From: Scatosoma sp002474405
GTDB taxonomy: Bacteria; Bacillota; Clostridia; Christensenellales; Borkfalkiaceae
Assembly: GCA_937892545.1 (NCBI GenBank)
Contig: CALAFO010000047.1
Location: forward strand, 1-64,000
Direction: 5' to 3'
DNA length: 64,000 bases
Position 1 is the first letter of the stretch. Every line of letters starts with the position of its first letter. The translations under genes were made by a program, and so were the position numbers. The notes below the pieces were generated by a model. That model was not told the DNA's origin. It did not search any database and saw only the letters and a program-made list of their open reading frames with translations. This document shows positions 18,201-26,846 of this stretch, piece after piece.

Positions 18201-18514
18201 CCTACAAGAAAAAAGAAATCGGCATCCTGCGCGCGGTGGGCGCGCGCGGCGCGGATGTATTCAAAATTTTCTATTCCGAATCGTTCGTCATCGCGCTGAT
18301 TTGTCTGGCGCTCGGCATTGCGGGCAGCGTCGTCGGTTGCAATATTCTCAACCGTGAAATCAGCACCACCATCAGCGCTTCCATCTTCGTGTTCGGCGGA
18401 GCTTCGGTTGCCATACTGCTTGCCATCGCGGCGGTTACTTCGGCAATCGCCACGTTCCTGCCCGTATTCACCGCGGCAAGAAAGAAGCCCGTGGAAGCCA
18501 TCCGGGCATTGTAA
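15233..18514 (+). CDS. Fused ABC transporter ATPase-permease of the MacB/FtsX type
   Basis: A 1093-residue single-chain transporter. The N-terminal ATPase (1-225) has Walker A GKSGSGKST (39-47), the signature LSGGQKQ near 142 and Walker B IIMADEPTGALD near 162. A linker of about 100 residues leads to a first membrane helix near 341-363, a very large external domain (about 365-965) and three closing helices (about 967-990, 1015-1040, 1050-1080) with the FtsX-type KKKEIGILRAVGA motif. Four helices and a big external domain are typical of MacB-type mechanotransmission machines, which act in lipoprotein or peptide handling rather than classical solute uptake. The start follows AAAGGAGAAACCGG. Substrate unknown. 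Confidence 0.88.
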   Translation: MLEVVHLTKIYKAKGGVETKALNDVSVRFPEKGMVFLLGKSGSGKSTLLNVCGGLDSPTSGEIIVKGRSSKNFSQSDFDSYRNTFIGFVFQEYNILNEFTVEDNIALALELQGKPKDKKAIKQLLDDVDLSSFAKRKPNTLSGGQKQRIAIARALIKHPEIIMADEPTGALDSATGKQVFDTLKKLSKTKLVIVVSHDRDFAEEYGDRIIELKDGRILSDVTKEEAAAKALGANLEIIGENTLSVKDGAALTQQDYQYIYAFLSRNKNAIISGGEKEISDFKKVSHITENGGKEFFAQTDEKKIPKKQYDGKKTKFIRSKLPMRHAFRIGVSGLKSKPFRLIFTILLCSVAFIMFGLFSTLMLYDKDETLYQTLNDAGVNVLHVDKVYKYTETYTYTNDGETNSYSYDRAAHTRITDAEAEKIAKTFGEETFGVTTLLAPDSYSSDFQAKAVTLNDVNLVDAGKYYSAELLYAGYLPENHAFRNRVKFGTYPAADDEILISSYTASVLVKANYENVASAGQLLGKTISFTLYYNGFSQTATYKISGVFDSGDKALYEQYKTYGEKTSQAVSTEEIKQQAKDLQNLSAALTDGYHEIAFFNENTATAFRTATKLQSLALRNELNEAHYHRAAFAKKDGEEDSGYHEEWTYLKSSLLPDVGSTVWLNGKTAVSDGEAVITPAMFARLLRLLTDIDFSSFWQDVAAEYTGSSFIPAQWTMQDWLLSQQQGGNDPEEVIAAYEKFLTLTGTGGKYEAQAKQFKFVNESFEIPSVLAGYDATANDWANLAANGQTQIFDSEKNSYVDIIFTEAQVKEIVSAVYEKYAAAFGSGDIAFDVQVLVSGKDGWKRAGEAKTFKVAGFVFDSEKNYSDGLFFATEADCNALYKTFESYAQANNQYFSSTTYTFYYEEPADAKYDAVFLPYSSAHRYDLSMFSYDFGEDYTRFAIGNAQTQALELVNSLVQELSEIFMWIGIVLAAFSMLLLSNFIATSISYKKKEIGILRAVGARGADVFKIFYSESFVIALICLALGIAGSVVGCNILNREISTTISASIFVFGGASVAILLAIAAVTSAIATFLPVFTAARKKPVEAIRAL

Positions 18515-18530
18515 TTTATACCTTGTATAC

Positions 18531-18585
18531 AGCCTTCCCCCGCGGGGGGGAAGGTGGCGGCAAAGCCACCGGATGAGGGGCGTAA
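18531..18585. repeat. Interspersed palindromic repeat, copy R1
   Basis: Head AGCCTTCCCC-CG-GGGGGAAGG, variable stem GTGGC-GGCAAA-GCCAC, tail GGATGAGGGGCGTA. It belongs to the family also seen at 41033, 41321, 43205 and 49102. Confidence 0.8.
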
Positions 18586-18605
18586 CATTTTATGCGTGAT
18601 TCATT

Positions 18606-18642
18606 TTTGCCCTGAAAATTTTTGCGGAATTTTCAGGGCAAA
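18606..18642. terminator. Perfect 15-bp inverted repeat after the ABC exporter gene
   Basis: TTTGCCCTGAAAATT and AATTTTCAGGGCAAA pair with a seven-base loop. The arms end in A/T tracts, but no clear U run follows, so it may be a terminator or a DNA-level palindrome. Confidence 0.5.
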
Positions 18643-18748
18643 TGGCGCAACTTGTTTTCTATACCGGACAAATCAAGCGTAAATTCAACTCAATAAGAAA
18701 ACAGGCTTCTCCTTTTTGCGGAGAAGCCTTCGTTTATTTTCAAATCTT

Positions 18749-19753
18749 TTACTCGCTTATACACAGTGTTTTAAATAATTTTTTATCACGCAGCAGCGCC
18801 CCCGCGCCCGTAATCACGGCGTACTGCGGTTCGGCGCACGTGCGCACGCGCATTTCCAGTTTTCGCGAAAGATACTCCGCCGCGTACGGCAGTTTCGCCA
18901 CACCGCCCGAAAGATACAATCCGTTTTTATTCACCGCCGCAGCCACTTCCGCAGGCAACCCTTTCAGCACGTAAGAAGCGTATTCCACAGCTTTATCGAA
19001 ATACACCGATATGCAATCGGCAATCTCGCCCGCCTGCACCGATACGCCCGCCGGACGGAATTGCAGAATGTTGATTCCCTCCGCCACCGTTGCGCCGCGC
19101 GCTTCGGGCGAAAGCGAGCCGATTTCGTTTTTCAGTCGCTCCGCGGTAAGCGCGCCCACGCGCAGAGATTTGATTTTTTCCACGCGCCCCGCAATGTCCG
19201 CGTCCATATTGTTGCCGCCGATATTCATCGAAAGCCCTGCGATAATCCCCTCGGAAGAAAGCACCGCGATATTCGTGTTTCCGCCGCCCATATCCATTAC
19301 AAACACGGGTTCGGAATCGGAAAGCACCGCTTCTCCGCCCAGCGCGGCAAGATACGGCACCTCCGCGAAATATACGTTTTTCAAGCGACACTCTTCCGCC
19401 AGCAGCGAATAGGCGGATTTCGCCTCGTCGCCCGCGCCGCAGGGCAGCGCAAACAATACTTCCGTCTTTTTGAACGCCGCCCCGTCGGGATTTACGCGGC
19501 GCAGAAATTCTTTCAGCATTTCGGCGGCAAGCCTGCCGTTTTTAATTTCGCCTTCGTACACGGGAAACTCTATTTCGGTAGACTCCGTCGTTTTCCCCAC
19601 CAGTTTTTTGGCGTCTTTCCCGATGGCTTTCACTTCGCCGGTAATGCCGTCCACCGCCACCGCGGAAGGTTCGGCAAGCACGATGCCGCTGCCGCCGTCC
19701 GCGCGGTATATCTTCGTTACCGAAGAGCCCAGATCAATCGCAAGCTTTATCAT
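18749..19753 (-). CDS. MreB-like actin-family protein
   Basis: A 334-residue protein with the actin-fold ATP motifs: phosphate 1 LAIDLGSSVTK (residues 4-14), phosphate 2 VFVMDMGGGNTNIAV near 150-164, and the adenosine motif LYLSGGVAKLPY near 287-298. That is the length and order of MreB/Mbl, which organise lateral wall synthesis under the membrane. It is clearly diverged (LSMNIGGNNMD replaces the usual GGDEFD-type segment), so a specialised paralogue rather than the main MreB is possible. It overlaps the end of maf by 20 bp, and mreB-maf neighbourhoods are common in Firmicutes. No mreC or mreD follows. Confidence 0.8.
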   Translation of the reverse strand: MIKLAIDLGSSVTKIYRADGGSGIVLAEPSAVAVDGITGEVKAIGKDAKKLVGKTTESTEIEFPVYEGEIKNGRLAAEMLKEFLRRVNPDGAAFKKTEVLFALPCGAGDEAKSAYSLLAEECRLKNVYFAEVPYLAALGGEAVLSDSEPVFVMDMGGGNTNIAVLSSEGIIAGLSMNIGGNNMDADIAGRVEKIKSLRVGALTAERLKNEIGSLSPEARGATVAEGINILQFRPAGVSVQAGEIADCISVYFDKAVEYASYVLKGLPAEVAAAVNKNGLYLSGGVAKLPYAAEYLSRKLEMRVRTCAEPQYAVITGAGALLRDKKLFKTLCISE

Positions 19754-20318
19754 TTTCGTTCGTTTCCTTTTGTTTCAATATTCTTTCCAGAAGCTCCGCA
19801 GGCAATCCCACCACGTTATCGATGCTTCCGCGCACGTATTCCGTCGGCACGCCGTCCTGTATGCCGTATGCTCCCGCCTTATCCATCGGCGAACCGCCCG
19901 CCACATAATCGCGGATGAATTCTTCCGTAAACGGCTTGAATTTCACTTTCGTTTCGTCGTGTCGCACGATTTTTTCGCCGTCCGGGAAAATCAGACATAC
20001 GCCCGTAAATACGCTGTGTTCTTTCCCGGAAAGCAGCCGCAGCATCGTCCCGGCTTCTTCTTCGCTCTTCGGCTTTCCGAGAATTCTGCCGCCGATCGCC
20101 ACCACCGTATCCGCGCCGAGCACGATTTTTCCCGCGTGTTCCTTTTTTGCCGCAACCTCTTCCGCCTTGTGCCGTGCAAGCGTTTCGGCATATTCCGCGG
20201 GCGGCAACGATTCATCCGCGCGCTCTTCGCCTTTCGCCGCGTCTATTTCGAAATTCTCCGTAATTTTTTTAAACAATTCTTTGCGCCGCGGCGACGCGCT
20301 TGCCAGTACGAAATTCAT
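19734..20318 (-). CDS. maf: Maf/YhdE-type nucleotide pyrophosphatase
   Basis: A 194-residue protein of normal Maf size. ASASPRRKEL (residues 5-14) is the family signature, and further landmarks are VLGADTVVAIGG, KPKSEEEA and GKEHSVFTGV. GGSPMDKAGAYGIQD carries the conserved Asp, Lys and Gln residues. Maf proteins hydrolyse canonical or modified nucleoside triphosphates in the cytoplasm and affect septation when overproduced in B. subtilis. The start at 20318 is chosen because the preceding reading has no family sequence and GGAGCAG lies just upstream. Translation is probably coupled with the overlapping MreB-like gene. Confidence 0.93.
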   Translation of the reverse strand: MNFVLASASPRRKELFKKITENFEIDAAKGEERADESLPPAEYAETLARHKAEEVAAKKEHAGKIVLGADTVVAIGGRILGKPKSEEEAGTMLRLLSGKEHSVFTGVCLIFPDGEKIVRHDETKVKFKPFTEEFIRDYVAGGSPMDKAGAYGIQDGVPTEYVRGSIDNVVGLPAELLERILKQKETNENDKACD

Positions 20319-20390
20319 CTTCTGCTGCTCCGTAAACAAAAACCGCCGGCACGCCCGCGCGCCCAAGCGGCTTTTTTATATCGTCCGATT

Positions 20391-21905
20391 TTATAAAATT
20401 TCGAGGTTTTTGCGGTAGGTTTTCTTGAACTCCGCCGAAGCCGTCATCGCCGTGCGGATTTCCAGCGTAGCGTCGCCCGCAAGCTCCGTTTTCATGATGA
20501 CGGAATCGCCCAGAACGTCGCAGGTGATGCCCGTTACAAGCCCCGCATGCGAACGGTCGAAGCTTTCCGCGATACGAAGCAACACGCCCAGCTTTTTCAC
20601 CGCGTCGAGGTCCTCTTCCGTAACAAGGTCTTTATATCTCTGCCACTCGGTAAGGTTCACGTCCTCTCTTTCGTGGCAGCCCGCCACAAACGCCGCCAGC
20701 ACGATCTCTCTGTGCGTGGCGCCGCAGATCATCGAATTCAGAATCATGTACATGCTGTGTTTCTGATGCCCGTAATACTTGATTCTCAGCCCCACGTCGT
20801 GCATGAACGCCGCGATTTTCAGAATTTTAAGATACTGCCGCGAAAACTTGTGCAGCACGCGCAGCTGCTTGAACAGCTGTATGGAAAGATGCACCACGTG
20901 CTCCACGTGCGCGGGGTCGCAGCCGTAATACAGCACCAGCGTTTCCAGCGAATAATTCAATACGTCGGAAATCGGCTTTTCCACCGTCATCGGCACGGAC
21001 TGATTGAACATGATGCCCTCGCGCAAACCGTTTCCGCCGATCGCGAAGTCTTTCACGCCCATATAATCCACAAACGATTTGATGATAGCCATCGCGGCGG
21101 GCATAATGTCCGCACGGGAAGGCGAAAGCCCGCGGATTTTCTTGCGCTTATCGATATCCAGCGCCTTGATTTTATCGTAAATCACGTTGAAATCGTCCGT
21201 GGACAGGCGGTAGTTATGTACCGTGTCAAGCGGGTATTTCTTAACGAGTTTGCTGATTTTGAACAGGTTTCTGAACGAACCGCCCACGCCGATCATCTGC
21301 ACTTCTTCGGTATCCACTTCGGAAAGCCAGTCGATTTTCTTCAGCTGTTCAGTGAAAAATTCCACGGTGTGCGCCGCCGCTTCTTCGGGCGTGCAGTCGT
21401 TCGCGAAAAGGTCGGTCAGCGTAACCGCGCCGAACGGCAGAGAAGCCGAGCCGATCACGTTTCTGCGGTTGTAATAAATCACCTTCGTGCTGCCGCCGCC
21501 GATTTCAAGGATAAGCCCCTTGGGAATATCCATCGTGTTGATTACGCCGCGGTATACTAAAATCGCTTCTTCCTCTTCGGAAAGCACGCGGATTTTAATG
21601 CCGCAGGTCGCCTGAATTTCATCGAGAAACGAACGCTGATTTTTCGCCCTGCGCACCGCCGCCGTAGCCACCGCGATGATGCGGCTCACGCCCGAAGCGT
21701 CGCAAAGCCGCTTGAACATTTTCAGCGCGCGGATGGTTTCCGCCACGCGCTGCGGCTTCAGAAAGCCGTCTCTGTCCATATCCTGCCCCAGCCGGACGCT
21801 TTCTTTCAGCTGGTCGGTTACCATAAAATGTCCTTCCGTGAACAAGTCCACGATAACAAGTCTTGCCGTGTTCGATCCGAGATCGATAATGCCTATTCTT
21901 TCCAC
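20391..21905 (-). CDS. Ppx/GppA-family phosphatase with HD domain
   Basis: From a GTG start at 21905 this gives 504 residues, the usual length for exopolyphosphatase/guanosine-pentaphosphatase proteins. The actin-like ATPase half begins RIGIIDLGSNTARLVIVDL and has ILEIGGGSTKVIYY near residue 150. The C-terminal half carries an HD-like region with AAFMHDVGLRI near 360-370. The family hydrolyses polyphosphate or pppGpp in the cytoplasm. No in-frame ATG is well placed close to the conserved start; AAGGAAGG lies 12 bases before the GTG, a longer gap than usual. It lies 72 bp upstream of maf and may share its transcript. Confidence 0.9.
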   Translation of the reverse strand: MERIGIIDLGSNTARLVIVDLFTEGHFMVTDQLKESVRLGQDMDRDGFLKPQRVAETIRALKMFKRLCDASGVSRIIAVATAAVRRAKNQRSFLDEIQATCGIKIRVLSEEEEAILVYRGVINTMDIPKGLILEIGGGSTKVIYYNRRNVIGSASLPFGAVTLTDLFANDCTPEEAAAHTVEFFTEQLKKIDWLSEVDTEEVQMIGVGGSFRNLFKISKLVKKYPLDTVHNYRLSTDDFNVIYDKIKALDIDKRKKIRGLSPSRADIMPAAMAIIKSFVDYMGVKDFAIGGNGLREGIMFNQSVPMTVEKPISDVLNYSLETLVLYYGCDPAHVEHVVHLSIQLFKQLRVLHKFSRQYLKILKIAAFMHDVGLRIKYYGHQKHSMYMILNSMICGATHREIVLAAFVAGCHEREDVNLTEWQRYKDLVTEEDLDAVKKLGVLLRIAESFDRSHAGLVTGITCDVLGDSVIMKTELAGDATLEIRTAMTASAEFKKTYRKNLEIL

Positions 21906-22134
21906 TTTTTCTTCTGACCTTCCTTTTTGCCTGCCGTTTTCCGTAAACACGCTATTTTCCGTAAAAAACGCCACAATGAATTTTCGGGTATATTTTACCA
22001 CATAAAATGCGTTTTGTCTATACCCTTTGGAAAAATTTTGCGTTTCCGGCGATTTTTTCTTTTATTTTTGATACTTTTTCAGCGTTTTTCTTGTGCAATT
22101 TCGCCATTAAATCCGTTGTTTTTGTCATGGCGCG

Positions 22135-22494
22135 TCAGTCTTTGTTTTTTGAAAAAGTAAACAACGCCAGAACTACGAGGAAAAGCCCGAAAGTTTTTCG
22201 CAGAAATTCGGCGGGAAGCGCCAGCGCCAGAAGCGAACCGGCAGCCGCCGCAACCAGCGCCGGAATCGCGTTTTTTACGGCGTTGTCTTTCTGCAGCAAC
22301 CCGTTTTTCATATGCACGTTCAGCGCGCAGGCGCCCGTAGACAGAAACGCGAACAGATTCGCCGACTGCGCGATTTTCTGCGGCACGCCGCCGAATAAAA
22401 GCAGCAGCGGAATCGTAATGGTTCCGCCGCCCATGCCCATGCCGGCGGGAATCCCGCCCAGAAAGCCGAGCAGAAGATATAAATAAAATCGCAT
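22135..22494 (-). CDS. Half-size TauE/SafE (TSUP) membrane protein, partner 1
   Basis: A 119-residue protein with about four hydrophobic segments. It has the TSUP half-repeat signature GFLGGIPAGMGMGGGTITIPLLLLFGG near the N-terminus and a glycine/alanine-rich second helix pair. Full-length TauE/SafE transporters have two such halves in about 250 residues and export organosulfur or related anions. This gene holds one half and the neighbour upstream (22580-22945) the other, so they probably form a heterodimer. The ATG at 22494 has an AAAGGAAAG site. Confidence 0.82.
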   Translation of the reverse strand: MRFYLYLLLGFLGGIPAGMGMGGGTITIPLLLLFGGVPQKIAQSANLFAFLSTGACALNVHMKNGLLQKDNAVKNAIPALVAAAAGSLLALALPAEFLRKTFGLFLVVLALFTFSKNKD

Positions 22495-22579
22495 AAAATC
22501 TTTCCTTTTTATCCGCCTTAAGGCGCATTTTCCCCGATTCGCCCGCCCGACAGGGCGCGAAAAGCCGCCGCGTTTACGG

Positions 22580-22945
22580 CTAAGAAAAAACAAGCCACAG
22601 TCCCGCAATCAACTGCAGCCCCGTAAACACGTAAAACACCGCTTTTTCCGGCAGCACGGAAAGCAGCTTCGCCCCCGCGAACCCGCCCGCAAACCCGCCG
22701 AGCGCCACGGGAAGCGCCACGGAAAAATCAAAAAATCCGCGGAACGCATACAGCAGAAACGAAAGCAGCGAAACGGGCAGAATCACGGCGATCGCCGTAG
22801 CGTGCGCCCGCTTTTCTTCCAGCCCCTGCGCGCGGAGCAGCGGCACCGCAATCATTCCGCCCCCGCCGCCGAAAAGTCCGTTCGCAGCGCCCGTCGCGGC
22901 GCCGCAGACAATGCTTTTTACATCCGCCTGTTTATCGCTTTTCAT
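22580..22945 (-). CDS. Half-size TauE/SafE (TSUP) membrane protein, partner 2
   Basis: A 121-residue protein with the same half-repeat plan as its neighbour: GAANGLFGGGGGMIAVPLL near residues 18-36, the RAHATAIAVILPVSLLSF helix, then two further hydrophobic segments. It starts at 22945 after a GGCGGAG site. It is transcribed first and followed after 85 bp by the other half. No substrate can be read from the sequence. Confidence 0.82.
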   Translation of the reverse strand: MKSDKQADVKSIVCGAATGAANGLFGGGGGMIAVPLLRAQGLEEKRAHATAIAVILPVSLLSFLLYAFRGFFDFSVALPVALGGFAGGFAGAKLLSVLPEKAVFYVFTGLQLIAGLWLVFS

Positions 22946-23040
22946 CTCCGCCCTTTTTCCCGCCTTTCCCTCGTTTAAGGATATTTTGCGTAAATTACGG
23001 AAAATTATCACGAATTTTATACGCAGGCACGGGAAAACGC

Positions 23041-23069
23041 TTGCCTGAAAAGGGCTTTTGTGGTACAAT
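23041..23069 (+). promoter_or_regulatory. Sigma-A promoter of the large lipoprotein gene
   Basis: TTGCCT, 17 bp, TACAAT. The start codon at 23201 is 131 bp further on, so the transcript has a long leader in which no clear structure was recognised. Confidence 0.65.
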
Positions 23070-23200
23070 AATGCTGCATATTTCTATCAATATGTTCTTT
23101 TCTTGTCGCTTTTTCACGCGGATTCGCCCGTTTTACGGCGCAAAAACCGCAAAAAAACACGGCAAAAACAAGAAATCTATTTGTGCAAGGGTGCTATGTT

Positions 23201-26200
23201 ATGAGAAAAAATACAAGCAAAAACAAATTGTTCGCTCTCCTTCTCACGGCGTTTTTCGCGTCCGCGTCGGCGGGCGTGCTTTCCGCGTGCTCGAAAACGA
23301 ACGATAACGAGGTGGATCAGTCGGAAATCTCTACCGATCAGACGACGGATTCTTCCCGCATCAAAAACGGCTCGTTCGAATTCGATACGGAAAAAGAAAC
23401 CACGCCCATCGTTACGTCGCCGAAAAGCTGGTCGCGCTCGTCCGTTCTTACAAGCAAGGCGGCAAGCGGCGTCATCGATACCGAAACTTCCGCGTGGGAC
23501 AAGCTGACGAAATCGGGAAACATCACCCCGACAAGCGAATCGGAAGCCGAGGAAAAGTGGGCGGACATGAACACGTACGACCGCCTGCAATATATTAAAA
23601 AATGGAAAGACGCGAATAAGAACAAGAGCGTCGACGAACTCAAGTTTTACGAAAACCATTACAATATTTCCGCCGACGATATTCCTTCCGCCGACGTGAA
23701 TCCCGGCACGCACTACGCCGAGGGCAGCGACGAAGCCAAAAAGAACACGAAAGTGCTGATGATTCACAATCAGTACACCTCGTCGTCGGGCACGGCGCAG
23801 AACTTCACATCCTCCTCTTCGCTCACCGTACCCGCGGGTACCAGCGCGAAGCTTTCCGTATGGGTGAAAACGGCGGAACTTACCTACCGCTACAACGACG
23901 AGGACAACGCGGCGGATAAAAACCGCGGCGCCTACATCGGTATTTCCCGCACGGTAGCGGGCAAGAGCAAAGATCAGGTGAAGGTGGAAAACATCAACAC
24001 CGAAAAGATTCTTGCCGACGATTCCATTCCCGCCGAAAACAAGAGCAACGGCTGGGTGAAATACGAATTCTATCTGAAAGGCAGCGACTATGCAAGCAGC
24101 ACGTTCACCGTGGTTCTGGGGCTCGGTCAAGGCACCTCTTCTTCCGTAATGGGCTTCGTGAACGGCTACGCGTTCTTCGACGATCTCGAATGTTCGCTCA
24201 TCGAAAATTCCGAATATGAAACGCTTGCCGCAGGCGCCGACAAAACGGCGGACGACGATACGACGGAATTCCGCGCGGATAAAGAAAATCTTGCCGATCT
24301 GAAATATGCCGTAGATGCGGGCGTTACGCTCAACTCCCTTACGTTTGCAGACGCCGGAATCGCGGGCGCGGATAAAATTTCCGCAGACAACAACAATTTC
24401 GATATCGACAACGATAAAACGGGCGTGTTTGCGAAAAATTCCGTGAACACGGCTTCGGAAAGCAACGAATATTTCAAAGCCGTATGGGAAAGCGATTTCG
24501 CTTCTTCCTATCCTTTTGCCGAAACGAACGACATTTTAATGCTCTTCTCCGTAGGCAAAACGGCTTATGAAGCCACTACGGGCACCATTACCTTAAAAGC
24601 GAACTCCTCCGCCCTCTATTCCGTGTGGATTAAAACCTCGAAGATTCCCAGCGGCGCAACGGGCGCAGGCATCTCGTACACGGAAACGGACGCGGCAGGC
24701 AACGCCAAATCCGAGGACGACGAAAAAACGGCGCTGTTATCTTCCATCGATTCCACCGCAGGCACCAAAACGGAAGTGGACGATACCGCGGGCGGCAAGA
24801 AAGAAAACATCTTCGGCGGCTGGCAGCAATGCACGCTCCTCTTCGAAAACGATACCGAGGACGATAAGTACTTCACCCTGACGTTCACCTACGGCGCCAC
24901 GGCGGACGACGCGGAAAAATCGGCGTACGGCGCCGGCTATGCCGCGTTCACGAATCTCGAAGCGATCGGTTCCAACCTGATTGCGGCGGACGCGGATCCG
25001 TTCACGCAGAGCGACTACTTCTCCACGGGCACGTACGCGGCGAAAAAGACGTTTTCCGACAGCGAGGAAAGCGCGGGCTTCGCGGCGTTCGATTCCAGAG
25101 CGTACAGCGCCGACAACACGAAGAAAGGCATCGAAAACGGCTTTGCCGACCTCGCCAACTACAAGGGCGTATGGGGCGGCAGCGGCAACGTTACCTCCTC
25201 TCCCGATCCGGATGCGGATAACGGCATCGACAACAACCCCTACGCCGGGCTTGTAAATAAAAACTTCGCGGCGGATTACGTTGCAAGCGGCAGATATAGC
25301 GATGTGGAAGGACTGAACGAAATTTTCGGCGCGGCTTCCTCCGTATTCGATCAGGCGGCGGAACCCCTGATGATTTTCAATAAGGACGCAAACAAATCGT
25401 ACGGCTATCTCGCTTCCTCTTCGGTTTCGATTTCGTCCGATTCGTATAAAACGATTTCCGTGCGCGTAAAAACGTTCAACGCGAAAGCCAGCATCTACCT
25501 CATCGATGCCGACAGCGAGGACAACGCATCCCTCGCGCTTGCCACGCCGAAAGTTTCCTACTGGTACGATAAGACGGGCAACGTGTGCACGAAAGATCCG
25601 AAGAACGATAAAACGTTCAAATCCTCTACCGATACGGCGCTGTATCTCAACAGCCGCGGCTTGTACGAAGTAAACGCGAAGTGGTCGGACGACGCTTCTT
25701 TGCAGAACAAGTATTACGCCAACCTTTCCAACTACGAAGAGGACGAAGACGGCAACCTGCTTGTAGCCGACGGCGGCGTGCAGTACAATTACGACGCTTC
25801 CGCCTGGAGCAACGAAGGCACGGACGGCATCGCGTTCTATCATAAAGACGGCGAAGAAAAAGGCATTTATTATGCCGACAAAGCGTGCACCGTACGCGTG
25901 TACGATCTGAACGATTTGGTGAAAGCCGGCAAGCTTACGCCGAGAACGGTTGCTTCCGAAGCGCAGGGCACGGCGGCGCTGGAATACAAAGAAATCGAAA
26001 CGAACGGCGAATGGAGAACGTACACGTTCTATATCCACACCGGCAGCGAAGCGAAGAACTACCGCCTGGAAGTATGGAGCGGCACGCGCGATAACAAGAG
26101 CGAATTCGAAGCGGGCAGCTACGTAATGTTCGCGGCGGATAACCGTACGGAACTCACTTCCGACACTTGGTCGTCGATGCTTCAGGAAACCATCGAAAGC

Positions 26201-26689
26201 GCGAAAACGCAGTCGAATTTAAGCGACGAAGATTTCTACAAGAGCGCGGCGGTAAGATATTATGCGTTCTCGTTCCTCGATTCGGCGAAATTCCTGCGGT
26301 ACGATTCCGCGCTGGATAAAGACGACATCGGCAACGCGTACACCTCGTACGATTCCACTTCCGACGATTATAAGTTCGACCCCGATAAGAAGGCGGATTA
26401 CGTTACCTACCTCGCCTACGAAAGCGACGATCACGAACAGAAGATTACGTTTGCGGATTATTCGAAAACGGACGTTTCCGTAACGGCGGATTCGAACGAC
26501 GACAACAATTCGGACGACGACAACACCGACGATACCTCTTCTTCCGGCATGAACGGCTGGCTGCTTGCAAGCTCGATTATTCTTGCGGCGGTATTGCTGC
26601 TTGCCATGGTAAGCATTGCCGTACAGCGCATCGTGAAAAAGAAGAACAGAACGAAAGCGCCCAAAACCGCGAAACCCGCAAAAAAATAA
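23201..26689 (+). CDS. Very large acidic surface lipoprotein with C-terminal membrane helix
   Basis: A 1162-residue protein. A lipoprotein signal ends LSACSK (Cys 30). The external part is acidic and rich in Ala, Asp, Ser, Thr and Tyr. It holds three or more beta-rich modules with recurring phrases such as SARLSVWVKT, LYSVWIKTSK and TISVRVKTF followed by W-E-Y/F strands, which resemble carbohydrate-binding-type jelly rolls. Near residues 1090-1115 an Asp/Asn/Ser-rich spacer precedes a single membrane helix (about 1118-1140) and a Lys-rich tail. It may thus be held at both ends. The ATG at 23201 is chosen as the basic start of the signal peptide. No enzyme motif was found; function unknown. 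Confidence 0.85.
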   Translation: MRKNTSKNKLFALLLTAFFASASAGVLSACSKTNDNEVDQSEISTDQTTDSSRIKNGSFEFDTEKETTPIVTSPKSWSRSSVLTSKAASGVIDTETSAWDKLTKSGNITPTSESEAEEKWADMNTYDRLQYIKKWKDANKNKSVDELKFYENHYNISADDIPSADVNPGTHYAEGSDEAKKNTKVLMIHNQYTSSSGTAQNFTSSSSLTVPAGTSAKLSVWVKTAELTYRYNDEDNAADKNRGAYIGISRTVAGKSKDQVKVENINTEKILADDSIPAENKSNGWVKYEFYLKGSDYASSTFTVVLGLGQGTSSSVMGFVNGYAFFDDLECSLIENSEYETLAAGADKTADDDTTEFRADKENLADLKYAVDAGVTLNSLTFADAGIAGADKISADNNNFDIDNDKTGVFAKNSVNTASESNEYFKAVWESDFASSYPFAETNDILMLFSVGKTAYEATTGTITLKANSSALYSVWIKTSKIPSGATGAGISYTETDAAGNAKSEDDEKTALLSSIDSTAGTKTEVDDTAGGKKENIFGGWQQCTLLFENDTEDDKYFTLTFTYGATADDAEKSAYGAGYAAFTNLEAIGSNLIAADADPFTQSDYFSTGTYAAKKTFSDSEESAGFAAFDSRAYSADNTKKGIENGFADLANYKGVWGGSGNVTSSPDPDADNGIDNNPYAGLVNKNFAADYVASGRYSDVEGLNEIFGAASSVFDQAAEPLMIFNKDANKSYGYLASSSVSISSDSYKTISVRVKTFNAKASIYLIDADSEDNASLALATPKVSYWYDKTGNVCTKDPKNDKTFKSSTDTALYLNSRGLYEVNAKWSDDASLQNKYYANLSNYEEDEDGNLLVADGGVQYNYDASAWSNEGTDGIAFYHKDGEEKGIYYADKACTVRVYDLNDLVKAGKLTPRTVASEAQGTAALEYKEIETNGEWRTYTFYIHTGSEAKNYRLEVWSGTRDNKSEFEAGSYVMFAADNRTELTSDTWSSMLQETIESAKTQSNLSDEDFYKSAAVRYYAFSFLDSAKFLRYDSALDKDDIGNAYTSYDSTSDDYKFDPDKKADYVTYLAYESDDHEQKITFADYSKTDVSVTADSNDDNNSDDDNTDDTSSSGMNGWLLASSIILAAVLLLAMVSIAVQRIVKKKNRTKAPKTAKPAKK

Positions 26690-26713
26690 AAACGGATAAA
26701 ACCGTTTAAATCA

Positions 26714-26748
26714 ATCCCCCGGACAAACGCATTTGTCCGGGGGATTTT
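26714..26748 (+). terminator. Strong intrinsic terminator
   Basis: ATCCCCCGGACAAA and TTTGTCCGGGGGAT pair perfectly with a four-base loop, followed by TTT. It ends the large lipoprotein transcript. Confidence 0.88.
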
Positions 26749-26846
26749 CAGTGATTTTTTTTATCTTTTTCGTTGTCCTCCGCCGGCAATCGCCGAACGA
26801 AAAAAATGGATATTGCCCGGAAGCGGCACGGCTTTCGGGCAAGTTT

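Noticed and set aside
20547..21560. A 337-codon frame opposite the Ppx/GppA gene
   Set aside because: Histidine/arginine-rich composition typical of an antisense shadow. The minus strand has clear Ppx/GppA motifs throughout.
22079..22528. Alternative minus-strand frame over the TauE half gene
   Set aside because: Arg/His-rich composition; the other frame over the same DNA encodes the recognisable TSUP half repeat.
24737..26038. A 433-codon frame on the minus strand inside the large lipoprotein gene
   Set aside because: Arg/Val/Phe-rich shadow of the high-GC third positions of the plus-strand gene, with no motif or ribosome site.
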